From: Desulfotomaculaceae bacterium
GTDB taxonomy: Bacteria > Bacillota > Desulfotomaculia > Desulfotomaculales > Pelotomaculaceae
Length of the DNA stretch: 5,226 bases
Direction of reading: 5' to 3'
Assembly: GCA_028704035.1 (NCBI GenBank)
Contig: JAQVLS010000128.1
Span: 1-5,226, forward strand
The position numbers and the translations under genes are program-made. Positions within the stretch are counted from its first letter, which is position 1; every line of letters starts with the position of its first letter. The notes beneath the pieces were generated by a model that had not been told where the DNA came from, made no database searches, and saw only the letters and a program-made list of their open reading frames with translations. This document shows positions 1 through 5,226 of this stretch, in pieces.

Positions 1-309
1 AAGGGTAATTTGGGACGACTAAAGATCGTACTGGCCCTCTCCCGCCGGGCGCCGCTTCTTTTAATGGATGAACCCCTGGCCGGACTGGATCCCCTGGCCC
101 GGGAAGCGATCATCAAATCCTTGATCTCCTACCTGGACCTGCAGGAACAAACGGTTTTGCTCTCAACGCACGAGGTGTCCGAAGTCGAGCCTGTACTGGA
201 CATGGTCATGTCTCTGCATAATGGTAGCATAAAGGGATTTGAGGAAGTAGAAAACATCCGTGAAAAACACGGCCTGAGCCTTTTGGACTGGATGAAAGAA
301 TGCCTTTGA
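1..309 (+). CDS. ABC transporter ATP-binding protein, C-terminal part (5' end outside window)
   Basis: This is the nucleotide-binding subunit of an ABC transporter, which hydrolyses ATP at the inner face of the membrane. The frame is open from base 1 (K-G-N-L...) and ends at TGA 307-309, so the gene starts upstream of the window. About 102 residues are visible. They begin inside the ABC signature, where KGN-LGRLKI fits the 'SKGM-type' variant of LSGGQ seen in YtrB/NatA-like exporter ATPases. A Walker B with catalytic Glu (LLLMDEPLAGLDP), a D-loop and the switch His (LLSTHEVSE) follow in the normal order and spacing. The Walker A is outside the window. The short tail after the H-loop argues against a long regulatory domain. 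The transported substrate and the membrane partner are not visible. It converges on the molybdenum hydroxylase genes and is probably unrelated to them. Family assignment is sure; subfamily is tentative. Confidence 0.93.
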   Translation, partial: KGNLGRLKIVLALSRRAPLLLMDEPLAGLDPLAREAIIKSLISYLDLQEQTVLLSTHEVSEVEPVLDMVMSLHNGSIKGFEEVENIREKHGLSLLDWMKECL

Positions 310-368
310 CATGGATGATATATCTGAATAACCGGGCCGTTTATGGCCTGCGGTTATCATGTCAAAGG
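303..368. terminator. Nested inverted repeat between convergent genes, possible bidirectional terminator
   Basis: An outer perfect 11-bp inverted repeat, CCTTTGACATG (303-313) and CATGTCAAAGG (358-368), encloses an inner hairpin. The inner hairpin pairs ATAACCG+GGCC (328-338) with GGCC+CGGTTAT (345-348 and 351-357), with a 2-nt bulge and a 6-nt loop. The left outer arm includes the stop codon of the ABC ATPase gene. Its position between two convergent genes suits a terminator shared by both strands. Neither side is followed by a run of T residues, so it is not a textbook intrinsic terminator. The terminator role is inferred from position only. Confidence 0.4.
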
Positions 369-431
369 TTGGAGAAAGGAGAGTATGTGGGCTAACTGTA
401 ATATTCAATTCATGAAAAATATGTCACAATT

Positions 432-1190
432 TCAATCTACAATATCAAATACCGGGTTTTTGCTGACGGCTGACCCGAGAATTACATTTCTAATTCTCCC
501 GCCTAAAAGCGTTTTCGCCAGTCTGTACGCTTCGTCCCGGCTTCGCAGACAGTCCACTTTATTAATAAAAGGCACAATCCTGGCGCCGGGCGGGCATGAG
601 CGCAAAACACCCCCGGGATGGATCATCAGTCCGGCAATATTCTCCGCATTCAGCACCGCCCCCGGTTTCAGTCCAGCCATCCTGGAGAGCGTCTCCGGGC
701 GGTGGACGACACTTTCATCCAGAGCCTTGCCAATGACATCCGCCCCGATGACCACAACCAGCACTGTCGTGGAACGCGGCACAACCGGCTCATAATCAAG
801 GTAACCTTTCAGGGAACGTCCCCTGGAGCCGTCCGCTTCTATCAAAACAAAATCTGCAAAACCGTTATTTTCATTAATCAACTCATCCAGGCTCTCCGCG
901 CTGAAACCTTTCACCTTGTTATCCGGCAGCAAGTGCAACCCCAGCACCGGCCTGACCCCGGATTGAAGAATGTTTTGCAGTGTTTTTTTAACCAGCCTTA
1001 TATCTGAAAGCAGGATGGCAGGATATTCGTCAGTCGACGGCAGGTATATTTTAGTCGTTGTTGTCATAATTACCCGGCGGCTGTCAGGTATTTCCCTGTT
1101 CAAGCGAAACATCAGCGACGTTTTGCCGCCGCCACCGACAAATGAAACAACTCCCCTATCTGACAGGCACAAAGCATCAATTATTTTCAC
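432..1190 (-). CDS. yqeC: YqeC-type selenium-dependent molybdenum hydroxylase accessory protein
   Basis: This is a P-loop NTPase-like protein of the YqeC family, found almost only beside selenium-dependent molybdenum hydroxylases. A role in making or loading the selenium-containing cofactor is proposed from genome context; the reaction is not known to me. With the GTG start at 1190-1188 it has 252 residues, close to the usual length of about 250. Visible motifs are a Walker A-like GGGGKT at residues 19-24 after a beta strand (VVSFV), TTTTKIY at 43-49, EADGSRGRSLK at 118-128, HRPE at 163-166, and a GTPase-like NKVD at 210-213. GTG is preferred because AAAGGAA lies 9 nt upstream and the product then begins MKIIDAL, as family members do. 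The upstream in-frame ATG at 1214-1212 (260 aa) has no ribosome-binding site. It is the last gene of the leftward set and overlaps yqeB by 14 nt. Confidence 0.9.
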   Translation of the reverse strand: MKIIDALCLSDRGVVSFVGGGGKTSLMFRLNREIPDSRRVIMTTTTKIYLPSTDEYPAILLSDIRLVKKTLQNILQSGVRPVLGLHLLPDNKVKGFSAESLDELINENNGFADFVLIEADGSRGRSLKGYLDYEPVVPRSTTVLVVVIGADVIGKALDESVVHRPETLSRMAGLKPGAVLNAENIAGLMIHPGGVLRSCPPGARIVPFINKVDCLRSRDEAYRLAKTLLGGRIRNVILGSAVSKNPVFDIVD

Positions 1191-2013
1191 ATGAATTAAT
1201 TCCTTTACGCTCATTGTTAAAAATATACCCGCATATGGCTTCTAGGACGGCGCCGCCCACGGCAAGGGCCTTATCTGATATACTGTAACAATATTCTTTA
1301 ACACCACGCGGGTCGACATCGCCGATTTTCATACCTGTTGGCGCCCAAACGCCCGCCCTGATCATTCCTCTGATAACGCCGGGAATCTCCGCCTGCAGCG
1401 GGATACCCCCGACAAGGACGAGTGTTTCTCCCTTTTCCACCAAGGCGCCGATATTGCGCAACGGCTCAACCACCCCATTAGCCGGGGCTCTTAATAGCCT
1501 TTCAGCGGAAAAGCCCATAATGGCCCCCGGCGCCCCCGTGTCGGCGGCAGCTTCTCCCTGGTACAAGACCCGGCCCAGGTTATGCCCCCTCTTTGTTTCA
1601 ACTACCGCGTGGACGTCCCTGCCGGCGGTGAATCCCGGCCCAAGGCCGATTACCAGAGGAGCGTCGTTTATTTTTGTGCCGGTGTTTTTTTTAGCCATCA
1701 CGGCGTCAATAAAAACCGGCGGCTTTATTTGATTTAGCACCGAGGTCTGCGGATCCACAAGCACCGGTACCCTGCCTGTGTTCAACAATTGCAGGGCTTC
1801 CTCGCTATTTTCCGCCAGGACCGCCTCGATCCCCTCTACTCTTATTGAACCAGCATAGACTGCTTCCGCAAAGGCCACCATCCGTCTTACCACCAGAGGC
1901 TGCGGCAACTCGGTCATGATCACCCCAAAGCCACTCTTGATCAGGCGCCAGGCACAGCCTGTGGCCAGGTCCCCGGCCCCCTTAATTACTACCAACCGCC
2001 TGGCACAGTTCAA
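1177..2013 (-). CDS. yqeB: EF2563/YqeB-family selenium-dependent molybdenum hydroxylase system protein
   Basis: This is a member of the family annotated as EF2563/YqeB, a genomic marker of selenium-dependent molybdenum hydroxylases. It is thought to help in maturation, but its biochemical activity is unknown. With the TTG start at 2013-2011 the product has 278 residues. Motifs in order are a glycine-rich VVIKGAGDLATG near residues 8-19 that looks like a nucleotide-binding loop; DAVMAKKNTGT and APLVIGLGPGF in the middle (about 103-128); GHNLGRVLYQGEA then TGAPGAI; a lipoyl/biotinyl-like segment (LLRAPANGVVEPL ... GALVEKGETLVLVGG); KIGDVDPRG at 229-237; and a C-terminal ISDKALAVGGAVLEAI. TTG is chosen because GGGGGTG lies 6 nt upstream; GTG at 2049 and ATG at 2043 would give longer products with an atypical N-terminus. 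It overlaps the XdhC gene by 32 nt. From memory and unverified, the E. coli protein called YqeB is about twice as long and carries an XdhC-like part too. Confidence 0.9.
   Translation of the reverse strand: MNCARRLVVIKGAGDLATGCAWRLIKSGFGVIMTELPQPLVVRRMVAFAEAVYAGSIRVEGIEAVLAENSEEALQLLNTGRVPVLVDPQTSVLNQIKPPVFIDAVMAKKNTGTKINDAPLVIGLGPGFTAGRDVHAVVETKRGHNLGRVLYQGEAAADTGAPGAIMGFSAERLLRAPANGVVEPLRNIGALVEKGETLVLVGGIPLQAEIPGVIRGMIRAGVWAPTGMKIGDVDPRGVKEYCYSISDKALAVGGAVLEAICGYIFNNERKGINSCENN
1200..1206 (-). promoter_or_regulatory. Ribosome-binding site deciding the yqeC GTG start
   Basis: AAAGGAA on the minus strand sits 9 nt before GTG 1190-1188 and lies inside the end of yqeB. The alternative ATG at 1214-1212 has only AT-rich sequence just upstream, so this site favours the shorter product. 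Moderate confidence. Confidence 0.5.
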
Positions 2014-3151
2014 AAGATTCACCCCCGTAGAATATCCCGGCATAAACACTTACCGGTTCAATAAAAACCTCTATCGCCCCGCCGCAGATCATTCCATCTC
2101 CGGCCGCTATATCAGCGTCCATGGATACCTTATAAAACGATGGTAAATAATCATTGATCACATTTATAGCCTGCATTCTGGCTTCATGCTCCCCATAGCC
2201 GCCGCCGATAGTGCCGCAAATACGGCCGTCGCTGTATACAAGCATCCTTGCCCCGGCTTTGCGCGGTGTTGAACCTATCGATTTGACGATGGTAGCCATG
2301 GCTGCGGGGACATTGTCACAGGCCGCTTTTACAGCTTTTCTTAAAATATCCTGATCCGCGGCTTTGGGCATTTCGGCGGTGTTTAATCTTTCTTCTTTCG
2401 GCAGACCGCCGTATTTAAGGGATTGGCCCAGACCACCACGCCGGGCTTTAACCAGTTCTGCCGCGATGCTGACAGCGATCTCTTCCGGGGTCTGCGCGCC
2501 GATGTCCAGGCCCACAGGCATATATAAAGAGTCGATCAACTGCCGGTCAAAACCATGGCGGCGCAGTTCATCCCTAATCAATCCCACTTTGCGGCTGCTA
2601 CCAACCATACCGATATAGGCCACAGGATGCCGCATTACCTTCAGGAGGCATTCCAGGTCATGCCGGTGACCGCGGGTAACAATAATGACACTGCTCCTCG
2701 GGCTGAAATCGAGATATTCCTCAATGTAGTCAAAACTGGAGGAAACACCCCTGTCGGCAGCGGGAACATGTTCAAATGAAACAAATTCCGGACGGTCGTC
2801 GAACACGGTAACATGGTAGCCCAGCAGCCGGCCCGCGGCTGCCAGGGGCTGAGAGATATGCCCGCCTCCGAGGATGATTAATTCACATGGCGGGAAATAA
2901 GGCTCGACTATTACTTCTACCTTTTCATCAGACCTGACTGGATTGTGCAGGTTGACAACTTTGAATAATCCACTGGCCAAAACCTTTCCCGCCTGTTCCG
3001 CTGCCTGGGTTTCCAACCAAGGTAAAACCAGGCCACCTGCTTCTTGATTTATAGTAAAAGCTTTTTTCCTGCCAATCAGGTTGCATGAAAGACCTTTCTG
3101 GCTTATTACCGTGACGATAACAATTTCCTGATTTAGTTTAAATGTACCCAT
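1982..3151 (-). CDS. XdhC/CoxI-family molybdenum hydroxylase maturation factor with an extra CoxI-like domain
   Basis: XdhC-type proteins bind molybdenum cofactor, help convert it to its active sulfurated (here possibly selenium-linked) form, and hand it to xanthine-dehydrogenase-type enzymes in the cytoplasm. The product has 389 residues, longer than the common XdhC forms of about 250-350. Residues 1-90 look like a degraded XdhC/CoxI domain (IVTVISQKG ... VEVIVEP). Residues 91-235 form the XdhC C-terminal Rossmann domain, with LGGGHIS at 94-100, FDDRPEF at 117-123, TRGHRHD at 159-165, YIGMVGSSRK at 179-188 and GLDIGAQTPEEIA following. After a linker, residues 286-366 form a second, intact CoxI domain with ATIVKSIGSTPRKAGARML, GTIGGGYGE and MICGGAIEVFIEP. 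The usual Cys of the GGGC-type motif is Tyr319, while the CGG cysteine (Cys356) is kept. ATG 3151-3149 is chosen for its purine-rich ribosome site; ATG 3178 lies upstream of that site. It starts 41 nt after the MoeA-like gene. Confidence 0.92.
   Translation of the reverse strand: MGTFKLNQEIVIVTVISQKGLSCNLIGRKKAFTINQEAGGLVLPWLETQAAEQAGKVLASGLFKVVNLHNPVRSDEKVEVIVEPYFPPCELIILGGGHISQPLAAAGRLLGYHVTVFDDRPEFVSFEHVPAADRGVSSSFDYIEEYLDFSPRSSVIIVTRGHRHDLECLLKVMRHPVAYIGMVGSSRKVGLIRDELRRHGFDRQLIDSLYMPVGLDIGAQTPEEIAVSIAAELVKARRGGLGQSLKYGGLPKEERLNTAEMPKAADQDILRKAVKAACDNVPAAMATIVKSIGSTPRKAGARMLVYSDGRICGTIGGGYGEHEARMQAINVINDYLPSFYKVSMDADIAAGDGMICGGAIEVFIEPVSVYAGIFYGGESFELCQAVGSN
2020..2026 (-). promoter_or_regulatory. 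Ribosome-binding site deciding the yqeB TTG start
   Basis: GGGGGTG on the minus strand is one mismatch from GGAGGTG and sits 6 nt before TTG 2013-2011. It is embedded in the last codons of the XdhC-family gene, which fits translational coupling of the two genes. Confidence 0.5.
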
Positions 3152-3158
3152 GAATTCT

Positions 3159-3168
3159 CTCCCTCCCC
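3159..3168 (-). promoter_or_regulatory. Ribosome-binding site deciding the XdhC-family gene start
   Basis: The purine run GGGGAGGGAG on the minus strand ends 7 nt before ATG 3151-3149. The in-frame ATG at 3178-3176 lies upstream of this run and has no such site of its own, so the shorter 389-residue product is favoured. Confidence 0.65.
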
Positions 3169-3192
3169 TTTCTTTCATTGGCTTCAGTATTT

Positions 3193-4227
3193 TTAATTAG
3201 CGCCCTTCCCAAATGTACAGTTGGGAAACCTGCAGGTATCGCACAACCTGCAGAGCCCGCCGTGCGCCAGGGCCGCAATATTCTTCCCGGTTACCTTTTC
3301 ACCGGCCAGCAGCCTGGGCAGCAGCAAATCTACGACGGTGGTCTTAAAAAACATGCCGCAGGCCGGAATACCTAAAACAGGCACATCACCCAGGTAGGCA
3401 AGCATAAACATGGCCCCCGGCAGCGCCGGAGCGCCGTACTTTTCCACGACTGCTCCTGTCAGGCGGATGGCTTTTGGAGTCACATCATTCGGGTCGACAG
3501 ACATGCCGCCGGTAACAAAAATTATCTGCGCCCCGCCGTCAGCCATTTCGCATATTTTGTTCCGGATCTGATCCCGGTCATCGGGGACATATTCAATCTC
3601 CATCACTGTAGAACCAAAGGCTGCCATCTTTTCCTTAATAACCGGTCCAAAACAGTCCCTGATCCTTTTTTTATAGACCTCATTGCCGGTGATCACCAGG
3701 CCCACTCGATGGGCTTTAAATGGTTTGACCTTAACCAGCCAGCCAGCCTCCCGGCAAATCCTTTCAGCCTCGGCCAGTGTCTGCTCGGGTACCAGCAGGG
3801 GGATCACTTTGGTTCCAGCAAGCATGTCGCCTTTTTTTACCACTGTGTTGTTCAGCAGGGTGGACATAATCACATCAGGCAGTCCGTTCACCGCTTCCAG
3901 AAAAGGCACATTTATTTTTAAAAGCCCGTCGCAGCCGGCATAAATATTCACCCTGCTTTCCTGCGGCCCGGACCATATTGTATTGGCGCCCGCCGCGGCC
4001 ATTCCCAGCCTTATACCGGCTTCATCTTCATGGACTTCATCCTGCTCCAGTTCCAGCACGTAAATATTTTCTTTGCCCAGCTTGAGTAACTCAGGTATAT
4101 CTTGTTTGCCTATCACTCTACCTTTTTTGAAAGAGGCGCCTTTGAACTTTCCCCTGATAATTTTTGTTATATCATGACACAATACCCTGCCAACGGCTTC
4201 TTCCACCTTGACTGTCTGCAATATCAA
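3193..4227 (-). CDS. MoeA-like molybdopterin-binding protein with C-terminal cysteine cluster
   Basis: This is a molybdopterin-binding protein of the MoeA/MogA superfamily, likely handling molybdopterin or its adenylated form during cofactor assembly or delivery. With the TTG start it has 344 residues, shorter than classical MoeA (about 400). Residues 1-150 are a divergent N-terminal part (VEEAVGRVLCHDI, then KFKGASFKKG and DIPELLKLGKENIYVLEL) typical of a clostridial subgroup. Residues 175-300 form the MoCF domain, with VGLVITGNEVY at 177-185, FVTGGMSVDPNDVTP at 237-251 (the GGxSxDxxDxTP signature) and APALPGAMFM followed by VLGIPACGMF. The C-terminus carries Cys326, Cys329, Cys332 and Cys337 (C-x2-C-x2-C-x4-C), which could hold zinc or an Fe-S cluster. 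It lies between the hydroxylase gene and the XdhC-family gene on the same strand, so a dedicated role for that hydroxylase is inferred. It may not be the housekeeping MoeA. Confidence 0.9.
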   Translation of the reverse strand: MILQTVKVEEAVGRVLCHDITKIIRGKFKGASFKKGRVIGKQDIPELLKLGKENIYVLELEQDEVHEDEAGIRLGMAAAGANTIWSGPQESRVNIYAGCDGLLKINVPFLEAVNGLPDVIMSTLLNNTVVKKGDMLAGTKVIPLLVPEQTLAEAERICREAGWLVKVKPFKAHRVGLVITGNEVYKKRIRDCFGPVIKEKMAAFGSTVMEIEYVPDDRDQIRNKICEMADGGAQIIFVTGGMSVDPNDVTPKAIRLTGAVVEKYGAPALPGAMFMLAYLGDVPVLGIPACGMFFKTTVVDLLLPRLLAGEKVTGKNIAALAHGGLCRLCDTCRFPNCTFGKGAN

Positions 4228-4233
4228 CCTCTC

Positions 4234-4241
4234 CACCTCCT
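4234..4241 (-). promoter_or_regulatory. Strong Shine-Dalgarno site deciding the TTG start of the MoeA-like gene
   Basis: AGGAGGTG on the minus strand is a full match to the anti-Shine-Dalgarno core and sits 6 nt before TTG 4227-4225. The in-frame GTG at 4236-4234 is part of this site and therefore cannot be the start. Confidence 0.8.
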
Positions 4242-4300
4242 GGCTTCAGCTCTGTTTCGCCTCATATATACCTATCTAATCTATCAACATCGGCCGGGCA

Positions 4301-4350
4301 GCCCTTTTGGCACGGGCCGCCGCATACAACCAGCAGTGCCCGTGCCGGGC
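4301..4350 (-). repeat. GC-rich hairpin in the operon spacer
   Basis: On the minus strand, GCCC+GGCACGGGC (4350-4338) pairs perfectly with GCCCGTGCC (4317-4309) and, after an AAAA bulge (4308-4305), with GGGC (4304-4301). This gives 13 G/C-rich pairs around a 20-nt loop. It begins about 15 nt after the TAG stop of the hydroxylase gene. No T run follows on the minus strand, so it is not a standard intrinsic terminator. It may stabilise the upstream mRNA end, mark a processing site, or attenuate downstream expression. Confidence 0.6.
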
Positions 4351-4365
4351 GTTATTAATATAGTT

Positions 4366-5226
4366 CTACTTTGCGTGTTCCTTCAAAGCTTTAAACATTT
4401 TTTCTTCCGTAACCGGTATTTCATAGAACCTGATACCGGTAGCATCATAAATAGCGTTGGTAATTGCAGGCGCTGTCGGCACAAGACCACATTCCCCCAC
4501 ACCTTTGGCACCGAAGGGACCGGTGGGATCATTTGCCTCGACGAGCAGTGCTTCAATTTCCGGCACATCATCGGCAGTCGGCAGCATGTACTTGTGTAAG
4601 CTGCTTTCCAATTGCCGGCCTTTTTCATCGTACTTTATTTCTTCGCTTAAAGCATAACCAATACCCTGCAGGACCCCGCCCTCAATCTGGCCTTCACAAA
4701 TTATCGGGTGGATGGCTTTGCCGACATCGTGAACCGCAGCAATTTTAAGCACCCTGACCTGACATAATTCCGTGTCGACTTCAACCTCGGCAAAATGGGC
4801 ATGCCAGGGGGGAGCGTTCTCAGGCACTATCCGCCCCACACCGATAAACTGCTTATTGCGCAGGTGCGCTTCATAAGCCAGCTCTTTAAGTGTGATGCTT
4901 TTCTTTTCTACCCCGCCAATTTTACATAGTGGTGTGCCTGTACAATCGTCGCCAACAGCTCCGGTAGCCTGGCCGACTGCGGATATAACCCCATCCTCCA
5001 GGACAAGCCTTTCCGGCGCTACCTTAAACAAGTCAGCGGCATACTCCAGAACCTGTTTTCTAGCATCCCTGGTCGCCTCAACAACCGCTGTGCCGGCCGC
5101 ATATAGAGTCCGGCTGGCGTGGCTGCCGATATCAAACGGGGTCGCGGCAGTATCTGCAAACGTCATGCTGGCGTGGTCAAAGCTAACACCCATCACTTCG
5201 GCGGCCAGCTGTGGCAAAGAGGTGCA
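4366..5226 (-). CDS. Xanthine dehydrogenase-type molybdenum hydroxylase, molybdopterin-binding large subunit (C-terminal part)
   Basis: This is the catalytic molybdenum-cofactor subunit of a xanthine dehydrogenase/aldehyde oxidase family enzyme, which hydroxylates a heterocycle or aldehyde using water. The frame runs off the right edge (first visible residues C-T-S-L-P-Q-L-A-A-E) and ends at TAG 4368-4366, leaving about 286 residues of a subunit usually around 750. Visible conserved parts are QLAAEVMGV, DIGSHASRTLYAAGTAV (cofactor-contacting), the HAHFAEVEVD and VHDVGKAIHP segments, CEGQIEGGVLQGIGYALSEE, and GPFGAKGVGE near the end. The Glu of that last motif (codon 4494-4492) matches the catalytic base of the family; it is followed by Cys-Gly where many members have Pro-Pro. 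Adjacent yqeB and yqeC suggest a selenium-dependent enzyme. The substrate (xanthine, purine, nicotinate or other) cannot be told, because the substrate-pocket residues mostly lie outside the window. Confidence 0.95.
   Translation of the reverse strand, partial: CTSLPQLAAEVMGVSFDHASMTFADTAATPFDIGSHASRTLYAAGTAVVEATRDARKQVLEYAADLFKVAPERLVLEDGVISAVGQATGAVGDDCTGTPLCKIGGVEKKSITLKELAYEAHLRNKQFIGVGRIVPENAPPWHAHFAEVEVDTELCQVRVLKIAAVHDVGKAIHPIICEGQIEGGVLQGIGYALSEEIKYDEKGRQLESSLHKYMLPTADDVPEIEALLVEANDPTGPFGAKGVGECGLVPTAPAITNAIYDATGIRFYEIPVTEEKMFKALKEHAK

Larger units (their letters stand above)
4228..4365 (-). other. Intergenic spacer between hydroxylase and MoeA-like genes
   Basis: These 138 nt hold no credible reading frame. 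They contain a strong GC-rich hairpin (4301-4350), then an AT-rich stretch (about 4262-4290), then the ribosome site of the MoeA-like gene. No convincing promoter pair was found: TTGATA and TATATA are only 11 nt apart. Confidence 0.6.

Noticed and set aside
385..795. Plus-strand frame starting ATG 385 with an AAAGGAGAG site just upstream
   Set aside because: The ribosome-like site is good, but almost the whole frame runs antisense through the well-supported yqeC coding sequence and its translation resembles no protein family I recognise. Only a short leader peptide would remain possible.
618..1007. Long plus-strand open frames inside the minus-strand genes (also near 970-1194, 1454-1732, 2364-2779, 3683-3943 and 4102-4748)
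   Set aside because: They are antisense to convincing coding sequences, have arginine/proline/serine-rich or otherwise featureless translations, and lack consistent ribosome sites.
3152..3178. Upstream ATG 3178 as start of the XdhC-family gene
   Set aside because: The codons it would add (MKERGGREF) are the purine-rich ribosome-binding region of the next ATG, and nothing resembling such a site precedes 3178.
4265..4287. Possible sigma-A promoter (TTGATA and TATATA on the minus strand)
   Set aside because: The two hexamers are only 11 nt apart, too close for a normal promoter, and no better -35 sequence lies about 17 nt upstream.
4228..4365. Moco riboswitch or other aptamer in the spacer before the MoeA-like gene
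   Set aside because: The hairpin is strong, but I see no multi-stem layout or conserved core that I could match to a known riboswitch.
4366..4368. Selenocysteine readthrough at the end of the hydroxylase gene
   Set aside because: The stop is TAG and not TGA, and the product ends at a normal family C-terminus. Selenium in this enzyme class is a cofactor ligand.

Overview
The window looks like chromosomal DNA from an anaerobic Gram-positive bacterium of the Clostridia. Peptococcaceae-like (Desulfotomaculum/Pelotomaculum type) is my guess from protein style and is not proven. The reasons are purine-rich Shine-Dalgarno sequences, frequent TTG/GTG starts, and a set of molybdenum-hydroxylase maturation genes typical of such anaerobes. 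Base composition is balanced, and no insertion sequences, CRISPR arrays, tRNAs or rRNAs were seen.

Layout: positions 1-309 (+) hold the C-terminal end of an ABC-transporter ATPase. A short gap follows, occupied by a nested inverted repeat (303-368). Everything else is one leftward (minus-strand) gene set, in transcription order: the C-terminal part of a xanthine-dehydrogenase-type molybdenum hydroxylase large subunit (4366-5226, cut by the window edge); a 138-nt spacer with a strong GC-rich hairpin; a MoeA-like molybdopterin-binding protein with a C-terminal four-cysteine cluster (3193-4227); an XdhC/CoxI-family maturation factor with an extra domain copy (1982-3151); an EF2563/YqeB-type protein (1177-2013); and a YqeC-type P-loop protein (432-1190). 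The last three are tightly packed, with overlaps of 32 and 14 nt, which suggests translational coupling.

How they fit together: the hydroxylase subunit is the enzyme. The other four products resemble cofactor assembly and insertion factors: MoeA-like for molybdopterin/molybdenum handling, XdhC for chaperoning and sulfurating or otherwise activating Moco, and YqeB and YqeC as the markers of selenium-dependent molybdenum hydroxylases. The inference is a labile-selenium molybdenum hydroxylase with its dedicated maturation operon. Its substrate cannot be told from this fragment. The system belongs to known families. The less ordinary parts are the degenerate-plus-intact domain duplication in the XdhC protein, the cysteine tail of the MoeA-like protein, and the two unexplained dyads.
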